NCBI RefSeq assembly: GCF_000508085.1
Contig: NZ_KI669560.1
Coordinates: forward strand, 1,010,444 to 1,074,443
Length of the DNA: 64,000 bases
Direction: 5' to 3'
DNA from: Sediminibacterium sp. C3
GTDB taxonomy: Bacteria > Bacteroidota > Bacteroidia > Chitinophagales > Chitinophagaceae
In this document: positions 8,162 through 18,769 of the stretch, piece after piece
How positions within the stretch are numbered: position 1 is the stretch's first letter
Layout of the letters: each line of letters opens with the position of its first letter
The notes under the pieces: model-generated
Seen by the model: only the letters and a program-made list of their open reading frames with translations
Databases searched by the model: none
What the model was told of the DNA's origin: nothing
Translations under genes and position numbers: made by a program

Positions 8162-11100
8162 ATGAGAAAAATCCTATCGATTCTTGTTTTATCTATTTGC
8201 TGTTTGCAAGTGCAAGCTCAAAAAAAGGAAAGAGTAAAACAAGTAGCCATCCCCAAAGACGATGTTTCAGATCAGTTATTGTCTAAAGTAAAATATCGTT
8301 CTATTGGACCATACCGCGGAGGCAGAAGTGCCGCAGTAGCAGGCAGTTATAAAAACAGAACTACTTTTTATTTTGGTGCAACCGGAGGGGGTGTATGGAA
8401 AACTACCGACGGAGGAAGTAACTGGAAAAATATTTCCGATAAATATTTCGGTGGTACCATCGGAGCTGTGGCGGTAGCACCCAGTGATGAATCTGTTGTG
8501 TATGTAGGTGAGGGCGAAAATACTATGCGGGGTAACGTTGCTGAAGGATTGGGTGGCGTTTGGCGCAGTGCAGATGCCGGAAGAACCTGGAAAAATATCG
8601 GATTAAATGATGGCAGACATATTATTCGTTTGATTGTACACCCCAGAGATCCGAATACTGTTTGGGCGGCTGTGATGGGCCATCTTTTTGGACCCAACGA
8701 GGAAAGAGGAGTTTACAAAACAACCGATGGTGGAAAAACCTGGAAAAGAACCTTATACATCAACAATCAGACAGGTGCATCAGATTTAGTAATGGAGCCT
8801 GGCAATCCCGATGTATTTTATGCGGGTATGTGGAGAGTCATCAGAACCCCGCATAGTATGGAAAGTGGAGGTGAAGGAAGTGGTTTGTATAAGAGTACCG
8901 ATGGAGGTGAAACCTGGGAGCCCTTGATCAATAAAAAGGATTGCCTAAAGGCTTATGGGGAATTGTAGGTGTTGCAGTTGCTCCATCTAATCCGGAGAAA
9001 GTATATGCCATCATTGAGAATGCGAATGGCGGATTGTTTAAAAGTGAAGATGCCGGCGAAACCTGGACCTTAACCAGTAATGATAATAATATTCGTCAGC
9101 GTGCCTGGTATTATACCAAAGTATACGTAGATCCTAAAAATGAAAATCTGGTGTATTGCCCAAATGTAAACTTTATGAAGAGTACAGATGGTGGCAGAAC
9201 TTTCCAGTCTGTCAATACTCCTCATGGCGATCACCACGATTTATGGATTGATCCGGAAGATGGCAGAAGAATGATTGTAGCAGATGATGGGGGAGCACAG
9301 GTAAGTTTTGATGGTGGTAATAACTGGAGTACCATGGACAATCAACCTACTGGTCAATTTTATCGGGTAACAACAGATAATGCTGTTCCTTACAGAATTT
9401 TAGGTGCGCAGCAGGATAATTCAACGGTTCGTATAAAGAGCAGAACCAGCGGTTCTGGCATTACTGCCAGAGACTGGGATATTACAGCGGGTTCTGAAAG
9501 CGGACATGTGGTGGCAGACCCATTAAATCCTGAAATTGTTTACGGAGGTAACTATGGTGGATACTTAGCAAGGCTCGATCACAGAACAGGTGAGAACAGA
9601 GCCATCAATGTATGGCCGGATAATCCAATGGGTGCAGGTGCCGATGTATTGAAGTATCGCTTCCAGTGGAACTTCCCTATCTTTTTCTCGCCACACAATC
9701 CCAAGCGATTGTATACCGCGGGTAATCATTTATTTGTAACAGAGAATGAAGGACAAAGCTGGGAAATGATTAGTCCTGATTTAACAACCAATGATAAAAC
9801 CAAACAGGGACCCAGCGGCGGACCCATTACCAAAGACAATACTTCAGTAGAATATTATTCTACCATTTTTGCTGCTACTGAATCTGGTTTGGAAAAAGAT
9901 GTTTTGTGGACGGGAAGCGATGATGGTTTGATTCATGTTAGCAGGGACGGAGGTAAGTCATGGAATAATGTAACGCCTCCGGATGCAGGCAAGTGGATGA
10001 TGTGGAACTGTATTGAAACAGATCCTTTCAGAAAAGGGACTGCTTTTTTTGCAGGGACAAAATACAAACTGGACGATTATACTCCGTATTTATACAAAAC
10101 AACCGACTACGGTAAAACATGGGCCCGCATCACAACCGGTATAAACAATATGCATTTTACAAGAGCCATCAGAGCAGATAGAAAAGTTCAGGGTCTTTTG
10201 TATGCAGGTACAGAATTTGGCATGTATATAAGTTACAACGATGGCGCCAGCTGGAAACCATTTCAGTTGAATTTACCTGTAGTGCCAATTACAGATATTG
10301 CTTTAAAAGACAATGATTTGATTGTAGCTACTCAGGGTCGTTCTTTCTGGGTAATTGATGATCTTACGATTGTGCAGCAAAAAAATCCATCGATTCTCGA
10401 TAAGAAATTACATGTGTTTTCTGTAAATGATAGTTACAGAACAGAAGGTGGCGGCAGAAGAAGAAGAGGAACTATTACAGCTGAACCAAATGCAGGAGCC
10501 AATCCTCCGCAGGGGACTGTAATCAACTTTTATGCAAAGGGAATTACAGATAGTTCAAAAGTATCCATTACTATTAACGATAAGCAAGGAAAGCCCATTA
10601 AAACTTTCAGTAGTTATACCAAAGTTGCCGAAGATCAACTGGAAGTAGCAGAAGGAATGAATCAGTTTGTATGGGATCAGAACTATCCACCAGCCGAAAG
10701 AGCAGATGGTATGATCTTATGGAATGGAGGTATTGGTTCTGCCAAAGCAGCGCCAGGTAGATACACAGGTAAAATTAAATACGGAAACGACTCTGCTGAT
10801 TTTAGTTTTGTGATTAAACCCAATCCTGCTTATGCAGCATCAGAAGCAGATTATGATGCACAGGTTGGCTTCCTTTTGTCTGTTCGTGATAAATTCAATG
10901 AAGTGCAGAAAGCCATCAGAAATATCCGCATGGTGAGATCTCAGATTATGGAACTCAATGCAAAGATTGATGCCAAATCACATAAAGAGATTAAGGAATT
11001 GGCAGATAGCATTAACAAACAAATCACAGCAGTTGAAGAAGCCTTGTATCAGACCAAAGCGAAGAGTGGTCAGGACGTGTTGAACTTCCCTATTCGCCTG

Positions 11101-11301
11101 AACGATAAGATTGCAGGTTTGTATGGAGTTGCATCCAGTGGACAAAATGCACCCAGCAGACAGGTACGTGAAGTGTTTGCAGATTTAAGTGCTCAAGCCA
11201 ATTTACAATTATCCAAATTGAAACAGGTAATGGACACTGATGTTAAACAACTGAATAAATTAATCAACGACAAACAGGTTCCTGTTATCGGAATTAAATA
11301 G
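8162..11301 (+). pseudogene. Exported BNR/sortilin-type repeat protein, frameshifted
   Basis: Two frames encode one protein of about 1046 residues: 8162 to about 8938 (259 codons) and about 8938 to 11301 (787 codons). It has a signal peptide (MRKILSILVLSICCLQVQAQ), then many Asp-box/BNR repeats such as TTDGGSNW, SADAGRTW, TTDGGKTW and STDGGETW, forming a VPS10/sortilin-like beta-propeller. After about residue 680 follows a C-terminal module with an RGSRRRRG-like basic patch and a helical segment. Family members are exported, often called glycosyl hydrolase without proof. The break falls in a run of five A at 8933-8937: the first frame ends after LINKKDCLKAYGEL, whereas the other frame reads GLPKGLWGIVGVAV directly onward. 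No start signal supports a separate second gene. Confidence 0.85.
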
Positions 11302-11317
11302 CATTCATGATTGATTG

Positions 11318-11351
11318 AACTGCCACAGCATTTTGTTGTGGCAGTTTTTTT
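11318..11351 (+). terminator. Rho-independent terminator of the BNR gene
   Basis: The ten-base stem AACTGCCACA (11318-11327) / TGTGGCAGTT (11337-11346), with a nine-base loop, is followed by a T run. It lies 16 bases after the BNR stop codon. Its T run touches the stop codon of the opposing DUF5916 gene. Confidence 0.85.
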
Positions 11352-13566
11352 ATAAGTTTAACCAGTAGTTCAATTTAAATACGAGCGCTCTGTTGCTGTT
11401 TTTCATTAAAGGCGATGTAAAATAATTGTCAGTGTAAACCAGGAACAGATCGCTCATTGGCTTAAATCTGTATTGTAATCTGCTGTTGATATTGATATTG
11501 TTTCTTTGTGTATTATACTGGAAAAAAGTAGTCCAGAATAATTTGGTAGAGAAGTTGATTTCTGTTCTCTGTGAAATCAAAAAGAGTTCAGTTGAACCAT
11601 ATGTGCCGGGGAATTCCAGTTTATTATACTGAAAGTTCAGGTTCAGGGTGGTGTTAGGTAATTTTCTGAAAGTAATTCCAGCTCTTAATGTTTTGTTGGT
11701 GCCATTATAAAATCCACCTGTTGCAGCACTGACATTGAAACTGAATGGTCTTCTGAAATCTGAACTATACCGGATTCCGATATCCCTGTATTTGTATTTG
11801 GCAACAGGAAGTGGTGTAGCCCCGGTAAAGGAAATGGGGAATAATAAATCTACTTCATAGTCTGATGTGCTGTAACTGATTCTGGATGTATTTCTAAATT
11901 CCACATTCCCGTTTAAAGTAGTGTTTCTCTCATTGAAACTATTGTCTGGATTAAAAACAATATAGTTTTCCGCTTCAAAACTAATTCCGATCAATTTGCC
12001 TTTTGAAGGAATGATTTTATATTCAGCGCTGGTGTAAGAGTGTTTAAATCCAACACGGATAGCCGTATCCCTTGCTGCATCATAGTTTTCAATTCTTTCA
12101 ATGAATCCCATGTCTGCATAGTAATTAGTGCCTAGACTGGTCAGGTCTTGAACGAAACCAAAATTTCTGCTGTTATAGGAAAATCCAACATTGTAAAATG
12201 CATTGTCCTTCTTAATGCCTGGCTTAAAGGAATGATGGTAAGTAGCCCAGGCCCCCCATTTCCCTTCCAGATCAGAATAGTTGTATTCTATTCCCGCATT
12301 GCGGCTGAATACATCCAGCGGATTGGCATTTTTTTCGGCATCCGTCATAAAGCTGCTTCTGTTTAAAAAGTATCCTTTTATTACAGAACGGTTGAATACT
12401 CTTTGATCCACAGATAAGGCAGTATAGTTTTCCGGCGCATAATCGCCCTGTCTTCCGGTTTGCATATTCATGAAACCAATCCTGGTTTTCTTGGCAATAT
12501 TTCCGGTAATTCTGGCACCAAATAGTATGGGAATTTTGTTGCCGTTTTTATCCAGTCCGATTCTTCTCGAGTAAAAGGGTCGTATTGGATCAATGCCATA
12601 TCCCGAAAACAAATCGGCATTCTCTAAAAAAAATGTTCTTCTTTCAGGGAAGAATATATTGAAACGGGTCAGGTTGGTTACTTGTCTGTCTACTTCAAGC
12701 TGAGAGAAATCAGGATTGACAGTCAGATCTAAATTCAGCGAGGATGTTAAACCAACTTTTGCATCAAAGCCGGCATTGGGTTTGGCACTAATAGGTTCAT
12801 TGCCAGCCCTGTTTTCTGTTACTTCTGTTGTTACATAAGGAACAAATACTGAATTGCTGCCAGGTTTGGGCGGAGCGTCTTCCCATATTAATGCGCCCGT
12901 GTAACCTACATCGTGAGTGGAAAAGTTGACCGGAACATTGGTCCAGGTAGAATATTCATTGGTCTTGGTATCTACCCTTACAAAATTGATTCCCCATGTT
13001 TTTTTATCTGCCGGATATCGGATTGATTTAAAGGGAATAGCCATTTCAACAGTCCAGCGATCTCCATATCTTTTGGTTTCAGAATACCAGGTCTGGTCCC
13101 AGCTGAAAGAAACACCATCGCCTGCAGAGGTAAGCTGGTCTTCACTTTGGGCATTGTAAGCATTCACCACAAAAAAGAAACCATTGTTTCGGGTATTTAC
13201 CGGATCCAGCACCAGTGCCACACAATCGTTTCCGTCGTGGCCAATATCTCTTTTTAAACTTTGAATAAAAACTTTCCCGGAATCATATGCCGTGTAGGCG
13301 ACGTACAAAAACTTATCATCATAAGCTGTCTGGGCTTCAGTTGCATGTTTTGCTTTCTTTTTGTCATCCGGATATTTTTCCCAGAAAGAGCTTACTTTCT
13401 GGGCCTTTTTCCAGATTTCATCGTCCAGAATGCCATCAATTTTTACAGGTGTTTGTGTTTTGGAAATGACAATCTGATAGTCTTTCTGAAAAGTCTCTCC
13501 ATTTCTAACCTGAGCAAATCCATTCACCCAGCAACATGCAAAAAGTAAAATAATCGGTAGTCTCAT
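11350..13566 (-). CDS. DUF5916 protein with N-terminal CBM9-like domain
   Basis: The ATG at 13566 opens a clean signal peptide (MRLPIILLFACCWVNGFAQ); an upstream TTG would add seven residues ahead of it. The mature protein starts with a carbohydrate-binding-family-9-like domain (PVKIDGILDDEIWKKA, about residues 40-230). It continues into the large DUF5916 region, which has alternating aromatic strands typical of an outer-membrane barrel and the element FFPERRTFFLENADLF. Such proteins are common in Bacteroidota with no proven role; surface ligand binding is an inference. It converges on the BNR gene. Confidence 0.85.
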   Translation of the reverse strand: MRLPIILLFACCWVNGFAQVRNGETFQKDYQIVISKTQTPVKIDGILDDEIWKKAQKVSSFWEKYPDDKKKAKHATEAQTAYDDKFLYVAYTAYDSGKVFIQSLKRDIGHDGNDCVALVLDPVNTRNNGFFFVVNAYNAQSEDQLTSAGDGVSFSWDQTWYSETKRYGDRWTVEMAIPFKSIRYPADKKTWGINFVRVDTKTNEYSTWTNVPVNFSTHDVGYTGALIWEDAPPKPGSNSVFVPYVTTEVTENRAGNEPISAKPNAGFDAKVGLTSSLNLDLTVNPDFSQLEVDRQVTNLTRFNIFFPERRTFFLENADLFSGYGIDPIRPFYSRRIGLDKNGNKIPILFGARITGNIAKKTRIGFMNMQTGRQGDYAPENYTALSVDQRVFNRSVIKGYFLNRSSFMTDAEKNANPLDVFSRNAGIEYNYSDLEGKWGAWATYHHSFKPGIKKDNAFYNVGFSYNSRNFGFVQDLTSLGTNYYADMGFIERIENYDAARDTAIRVGFKHSYTSAEYKIIPSKGKLIGISFEAENYIVFNPDNSFNERNTTLNGNVEFRNTSRISYSTSDYEVDLLFPISFTGATPLPVAKYKYRDIGIRYSSDFRRPFSFNVSAATGGFYNGTNKTLRAGITFRKLPNTTLNLNFQYNKLEFPGTYGSTELFLISQRTEINFSTKLFWTTFFQYNTQRNNININSRLQYRFKPMSDLFLVYTDNYFTSPLMKNSNRALVFKLNYWLNL

Positions 13567-13670
13567 AAATAATTTCAGCAAATCCAATACCTGAGAAGCA
13601 AAATTGATATAAAAACCATCAAGCCGCAGTTTAATTTGCTTAATGGTAGAATGAGCGGATAAGCGCAGTT

Positions 13671-14354
13671 TTAATCCTCTTTTAATAAATCAGGTCTGCG
13701 TTCTTTGGTTCTTTCAAGGGACTGTTCATATCGCCAGTCTTCCACTTTCCTGGGGTCTCCCTGCAATAGTATTTCCGGTACTGTCATGCCTCTAAAGTCA
13801 GCTGGCCGGGTATAAACAGGAGGGGCAAGTAAATTGTCCTGAAAAGAATCGGTTAAAGCAGAGGTTTCATCACTCAGGACGCCAGGAATCAATCTTCCGA
13901 TTGCATCTACCACAACGGCAGCTGCCAGTTCGCCACCACTCAGCACATAATCGCCAATGGATATTTCCATATTTACATACCGGTCTCTTATTCGCTGATC
14001 AATTCCTTTGTAGTGTCCGCAAATGATTAAAAGATTTTGCAGAAGCGATAATTGATTTGCTCTTTGCTGATTGAATCTTTCCCCATCCGGCGTCATATAG
14101 ATGATGGCATCGTAATTTGTTTCCTTCTGCAGCTCTTCTATTGCATTGGCCAAAGGTTCACACATGAGCACCATTCCTGCTCCACCACCAAATGGATAAT
14201 CATCAACCTGTGCATGTTTATTGATGGCCCATTTGCGCAGATTATGCGTACGAACCCTAAGTAGACCCTTGTCCTGTGCACGTTTCATGATGCTGTGGCT
14301 GAAAGGCCCTTCCAATAAGGCGGGAACAACGGTGATGATATCAATAGTGAACAT
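13671..14354 (-). CDS. trmD: tRNA (guanine-N1)-methyltransferase
   Basis: The SPOUT-class enzyme makes m1G37 next to tRNA anticodons ending a CCN/CGG-type decoding set, which prevents +1 frameshifting. The 227 residues include the trefoil-knot SAM site [11 protein letters not shown] and [14 protein letters not shown], plus the catalytic [10 protein letters not shown] segment. It is the last gene of a minus-strand run (dipeptidase, S4 protein, trmD) with a 19-base gap. In many bacteria trmD follows rpsP-rimM; here that pair is about 11 kb away. Confidence 0.95.
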   Translation of the reverse strand: MFTIDIITVVPALLEGPFSHSIMKRAQDKGLLRVRTHNLRKWAINKHAQVDDYPFGGGAGMVLMCEPLANAIEELQKETNYDAIIYMTPDGERFNQQRANQLSLLQNLLIICGHYKGIDQRIRDRYVNMEISIGDYVLSGGELAAAVVVDAIGRLIPGVLSDETSALTDSFQDNLLAPPVYTRPADFRGMTVPEILLQGDPRKVEDWRYEQSLERTKERRPDLLKED

Positions 14355-14373
14355 ACGCAGTTTGCATTGTATT

Positions 14374-14760
14374 TTATTCCATAAATTCTTCTAGGTCTCT
14401 TCTGTCTCTCTTGGTAGGTCTACCCACTTTGCTCAAACGCTTGCCTGTATGAAAACTGGAAGCAACAAATTTGATCCGATCCAGTTCTTCTGCCGGCGTA
14501 ATATCAATATAATATTTGATGGCTTCAGCATAGGCCTGGCGGGTATGCAGTAGTCCCGTTACCTTAATGACCCATTTTTTAGCTTCTGTTTTTACTTCGT
14601 ATTCGTCCCCGATGGCAACAATTCTTGAAGATTTAACAGCATCTCCGTTATATTTTACTTTACCCTTGCTGCAGGCATCTCCTGCCTGACTTCTTGTTTT
14701 AAAAAGCCGGATGCTCCAGAGATATTTATCTATCCGCAATTTTTCTTTTTCAACAGCCAT
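14374..14760 (-). CDS. S4-domain RNA-binding protein (Hsp15-like)
   Basis: The 128-residue protein has an N-terminal S4 domain ([20 protein letters not shown] through about residue 65) followed by a basic tail ending [16 protein letters not shown]. This layout matches Hsp15-type proteins, which in E. coli bind stalled 50S subunits carrying nascent tRNA after heat shock. The start lies one base after the dipeptidase stop, indicating an operon. Confidence 0.85.
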   Translation of the reverse strand: MAVEKEKLRIDKYLWSIRLFKTRSQAGDACSKGKVKYNGDAVKSSRIVAIGDEYEVKTEAKKWVIKVTGLLHTRQAYAEAIKYYIDITPAEELDRIKFVASSFHTGKRLSKVGRPTKRDRRDLEEFME

Positions 14761-14761
14761 A

Positions 14762-16132
14762 TTATCCTTTCATTTCTGCGAAATACTTATGGAAATAAGG
14801 GATGGTTTCTATGCCTTTGTAATAATTTTCCAGATTGAATTTTTCGTTGGGGCTATGCAGGTTGTCGCTATCCAGACCAAATCCAAGGAAAATAATTTTT
14901 AAGCCCAGTTCCTTTTCAAATAAAGCACAGATGGGAATGCTTCCCCCGCCTCTTACCGGTATTGGCTCTTTGCCGAAAGCAGTTTCAATGGCTTTGGCAG
15001 CTGCCTTATATTCTATGGAATCGATAGGTGTCATATAGGGCTCACCTCCATGATGTTCCATGGCATTGATGGTAACGCCAGCAGGTGCAATACTTCTGAA
15101 ATAATCCAATACTTTTCTGGTGATTACTTCCGATGATTGATTGGGAACCAATCGGCAGGAAATTTTAGCAGATGCTTTGGAAGGTAATACTGTTTTAGCT
15201 CCCTCTCCTGTATAACCTCCCCAGATACCATTCACTTCCAGTGTAGGTCTGATTCCTGTTCTTTCGTTGGTTGTATATCCTTTCTCGCCCCATAATTCAG
15301 TAACACCCAAATCGGATTTGTACTCCGCTTCATTAAATGGTGCTTTCGCCATTTTGGCTCTTTCTTCTGGTGTAGCTTCTACCACATCATCATAAAAACC
15401 AGGGATGGTGATATGATTGTTTTCATCGTGGCAGGATGCAATCATTTGGGCTAAAATGGTAATGGGATTGGCAACTGCTCCACCATAAACACCGCTGTGC
15501 AAATCTCTGTTGGCTGCAGTCAGCTCCAGTTCAATATAGCTAAGTCCTCTTACGCCAATATCAATGGATGGATTCTCCATGCTCAACATGGAAGTATCTG
15601 AAATCAATATTACATCGGCTTTTAAAAGCTCCTTATTCTCCTTTACAAATTCAGCCAGATTCGGACTACCGATTTCTTCTTCTCCTTCAATAAGGAATTT
15701 AATATTGGTACAGAAACTGTTTGTTTTGGTAAAAGTTTCCAGTGCCTTTACGTGCATATAAAATTGTCCTTTGTCATCGGCAGAACCCCTTGCATAAATT
15801 TTTCCATCTTTAATTACGGGTTCAAAAGGTCCGCTATGCCATAACTCCAGTGGATCTGCAGGCTGAACATCATAATGTCCATAAACCAATACTGTAGGTT
15901 TGGTAGGATCTACTATTTTTTCACCATAAACAATGGGGTGTCCCTTGGTTGGATAAATAGTAGCCTTATCCGCACCGGCTTCCAGTAATCTTTGTTTTAC
16001 TATTTCTGCACAGTGCAGCATATCGTCTTTATGCTCAGATCTTGCACTGATGCTGGGTATTTTTAATAACTCAATTAACTCCTGTAAAAATTGTTCCTTG
16101 TGTTCTTCCTGATAGGTTTTCCAGCTCTCCAT
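14762..16132 (-). CDS. M20-family dipeptidase
   Basis: A cytosolic di-zinc peptidase of 456 residues, similar to carnosinase/PepV-type M20 enzymes. Visible are VYGHYDVQPA (first metal His and catalytic Asp), RGSADDKGQ (bridging Asp), IEGEEEIGSP (general base and metal Glu), the dimerisation-domain His in DLHSGVYGG, and the terminal LHSPNEKF metal His. No signal peptide is present. It leads the run with the S4 protein and trmD. Confidence 0.9.
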   Translation of the reverse strand: MESWKTYQEEHKEQFLQELIELLKIPSISARSEHKDDMLHCAEIVKQRLLEAGADKATIYPTKGHPIVYGEKIVDPTKPTVLVYGHYDVQPADPLELWHSGPFEPVIKDGKIYARGSADDKGQFYMHVKALETFTKTNSFCTNIKFLIEGEEEIGSPNLAEFVKENKELLKADVILISDTSMLSMENPSIDIGVRGLSYIELELTAANRDLHSGVYGGAVANPITILAQMIASCHDENNHITIPGFYDDVVEATPEERAKMAKAPFNEAEYKSDLGVTELWGEKGYTTNERTGIRPTLEVNGIWGGYTGEGAKTVLPSKASAKISCRLVPNQSSEVITRKVLDYFRSIAPAGVTINAMEHHGGEPYMTPIDSIEYKAAAKAIETAFGKEPIPVRGGGSIPICALFEKELGLKIIFLGFGLDSDNLHSPNEKFNLENYYKGIETIPYFHKYFAEMKG

Positions 16133-16162
16133 ATGTAATATTTAAAGCTGCAAGTTACCTAA

Positions 16163-17158
16163 TTAAGCCTGCTCGGCAATGCGATGTTTCTGATTGGAAA
16201 CCACATTTTCGAGGGTCCAGTCCAGCGATTGTTGAAATGTCTGCGTCCTTTCCTTGCAATCCGATAGGGAGCAGATGGCACAGCTATAGGGTAAACATCC
16301 ATCCGTATGCACAAAAAGCTCAATGGAATCTCCGAAATTTTCTCTGATTAAACTGGATAAGTTGTCTATTTCACGATGCGCTTCATGCACATTATAATAC
16401 CAGGGTAATGTTAAATGACAATCAATATGCAGCAGATCTCCGTATTTAATAACCCTGAGATTGTGCAGGTCAATCCATTTGCTGCTTTTTGATGTATTCA
16501 GCACCCCAATGAATTTTTTCAGTATTTGTTCGTCTGCTTCATCCATAATCCCTGCCAGCGATTTTCTCAGGATGGTATAGCCATTGTACATGATCCAGAT
16601 ACTTAAAGCCAGTGCTACTACTTTGTCGAGCCAGTAGATTTGAGTGAAATAGATTAGCGTAATAGCAGCCAATACACCAAGGGTAGAGTATGTGTCTATT
16701 TGAAGGTGTTTCCCGCTGCTCTCAAGGGCAAGTGAATTGTTTTTTCTTCCAATCCGAATGCAAACCGCACCTGCAATATAATTTAGTAAGGCGGTTGATC
16801 CCACCAGCCACATACCATTGTCCAATGCTTGTACCGTATGGTTTTCAAGGGTATTTACAATGGTCTCGTAGATGATTAATATACCTGCAGCAATGATTAA
16901 ACTTCCTTCAGCAGCTGCAGAAATGAATTCCGCTTTGCCATGTCCGTAAGGATGATTTTCATCCCTGGGTTGTGCTGCAATGTATAAACTATACAGGCCA
17001 ATAAAACCTGCAACAATGTTTACAATGCTTTCCATTGCATCCGATAAAATGGCCAGGGAATCCGTAAGATAGTAGGCAGTTATTTTCAGGATGAACAATA
17101 CCACACTCAGAACGGTAACCCATTTCTGGACTAAAAAATTTTCTTTCCCTGAATACAT
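16163..17158 (-). CDS. Cation diffusion facilitator transporter with Cys-rich tail
   Basis: The 331-residue CDF protein exports divalent metals such as Zn, Fe or Mn by proton antiport. There are six predicted membrane helices in the first 200 residues, the helix II metal site is seen in SDAMESIVN, and the HPYGHGKAEF loop is typical. The cytoplasmic domain carries HNLRVIKYGDLLHIDCHLTLPW. After it comes an unusual cysteine-rich tail (CLPYSCAICSLSDC, about residues 288-301). It starts 86 bases from the divergent GT2 gene. Confidence 0.9.
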   Translation of the reverse strand: MYSGKENFLVQKWVTVLSVVLFILKITAYYLTDSLAILSDAMESIVNIVAGFIGLYSLYIAAQPRDENHPYGHGKAEFISAAAEGSLIIAAGILIIYETIVNTLENHTVQALDNGMWLVGSTALLNYIAGAVCIRIGRKNNSLALESSGKHLQIDTYSTLGVLAAITLIYFTQIYWLDKVVALALSIWIMYNGYTILRKSLAGIMDEADEQILKKFIGVLNTSKSSKWIDLHNLRVIKYGDLLHIDCHLTLPWYYNVHEAHREIDNLSSLIRENFGDSIELFVHTDGCLPYSCAICSLSDCKERTQTFQQSLDWTLENVVSNQKHRIAEQA

Positions 17159-17244
17159 AATCGCCTTATTTGGTGGGAATTAATCAATTTTTGCTTTATT
17201 TTTAGCATCCAAATTAGGGTATTATTTGGACTATAACCCCCGAA

Positions 17245-18273
17245 ATGCGTAAACCAGAACTAAGAGAGAGAATCCCTTCAAGGCCTCCACTCATATCACC
17301 GTTGCATGATGAAACGGATCAGCCTGTCTGGTCGGTCATGATTGCCGTGGATAATACCTTTACTTATCTGAATACTACACTGCTGTCCATTCTGGAATTG
17401 GATCAGGGTATTGGAGTTATGCAGATAATGGTAGTGGACGATGCCAGTGATGACGGAGATGTAGAGCAGCTGGTAAAAGACACGGGCAAAGGAAGAATTG
17501 GTTATTTCAGACAGCCCAATAAAATTGGCAGGCTGAGAAATCTGGAGACTTGTATTAAATTATCCAGGGGTAAGTATGTACATATTTTATACGGAGATAA
17601 CTATGTAATGCCTGGATTTTATGATGAAATCTTGTCTTTGTTCAATGAGTTTCCTAGAGTAGGAGCCGCGTTTACAGAATTTCAATACATCAACGAAAGA
17701 GGCAACCCTATATGGAAACACCAGCCCCTTGCTAAAGAAAGAGGCTTGCTGAAAAACTGGGTAAAAGCCGTAGCGCTCCGTCAAAATACAGAACCTTCTG
17801 CCATGGTAATCAAAAGAACCACCTATGAAAAATTAGGGAGCTTTTTTGGTGCCGAACATGGTGAGTTCTGGGAAATGACAGTAAGAATTGCTGCTCATGC
17901 CGAATTAGCTTATGTGCCCAAAGTGCTGGCTAATTTCAGGATTCATGGAAAAGCATTGCATTCCGAAGCACTGAAAACAGGCCGGAATATTGACGATATC
18001 ACTAAAATCATTGGCATCATCCGTGCTTATTTGCCATTGGATGTAAGAGACGAAGTGAATGCCATGTCTAAAAAATACTTCTCACAGCATTTCGCCCAGT
18101 TATCACACAAAGTATATCATGAACTGGATGATACTGAAGCAGCCCTTAAACAAGCATGGGGTGCGCTGGTATTAGACATCAACTGGATTTCACTCAAGTA
18201 TTCTTTGCTATTGTTCTTCAAATACCTGATTGGCTACAAAGTCATTCGCAAATGGGTGGAAAAAATTTCTTAA
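17245..18273 (+). CDS. GT2-family glycosyltransferase
   Basis: A family 2 glycosyltransferase (GT-A fold) of 342 residues. The nucleotide-binding VVDDASDDGD motif (about residues 74-83) and the metal-binding region HILYGDNYVMPGFYDEI are clear, and a hydrophobic patch near the C-terminus (YSLLLFFKYLIGYKVI) may anchor it to the membrane. It stands alone, so the sugar and acceptor cannot be told from context. Confidence 0.85.
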   Translation: MRKPELRERIPSRPPLISPLHDETDQPVWSVMIAVDNTFTYLNTTLLSILELDQGIGVMQIMVVDDASDDGDVEQLVKDTGKGRIGYFRQPNKIGRLRNLETCIKLSRGKYVHILYGDNYVMPGFYDEILSLFNEFPRVGAAFTEFQYINERGNPIWKHQPLAKERGLLKNWVKAVALRQNTEPSAMVIKRTTYEKLGSFFGAEHGEFWEMTVRIAAHAELAYVPKVLANFRIHGKALHSEALKTGRNIDDITKIIGIIRAYLPLDVRDEVNAMSKKYFSQHFAQLSHKVYHELDDTEAALKQAWGALVLDINWISLKYSLLLFFKYLIGYKVIRKWVEKIS

Positions 18274-18289
18274 ATCTTTTTCGCTACCC

Positions 18290-18703
18290 TTAGATCAACT
18301 TTGTACTGTAGTTGATTGGACAATGTTTTGCCAACATAGCCGAAATACCACAATACTTATCCATTGACAAAGAAACTGCACGCTTCAGTTTGTCTTCATC
18401 TTCGGGCTTTACGTCTGAATGATACACCAGTTTAATATAGGTGAAGGTTTTAGGGTGGTCTTCGGTTTGATCAGCCTCAGCAGTTACTTCCAGTTTGCTG
18501 AAACTTACTTTCATTTTGTTGAGTATTTCAATCACATCAATAGCACTGCAACCGCATAAGGATGCAAGTAAAAGTCTCTTTGGATTCATACCGCTGTTTA
18601 ATCCGCCATTCTCTACGGTTGTGTCAATACGAACGGTATGCCCGTCATTACCAATGGCATCAAAAGCCAATGCTTCTTTCCAGTTAACTTTTACGTCTAT
18701 CAT
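18290..18703 (-). CDS. OsmC/Ohr-family protein
   Basis: The 137-residue OsmC-fold protein has two conserved redox cysteines, in the CGCSAIDVIEIL helix and in KHCPINYS near the C-terminus. Members reduce organic hydroperoxides, but this YhfA-like subgroup is not well characterised. It lies 66 bases downstream of the superoxide dismutase on the same strand, suggesting a joint oxidative-stress role. Confidence 0.9.
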   Translation of the reverse strand: MIDVKVNWKEALAFDAIGNDGHTVRIDTTVENGGLNSGMNPKRLLLASLCGCSAIDVIEILNKMKVSFSKLEVTAEADQTEDHPKTFTYIKLVYHSDVKPEDEDKLKRAVSLSMDKYCGISAMLAKHCPINYSTKLI

Positions 18704-18769
18704 GGTCTCTAAATTTCAAGGTTAGTTTTTTACAATAATTTTTTTGACAGCCTGTTTTTCGGATGCCAT

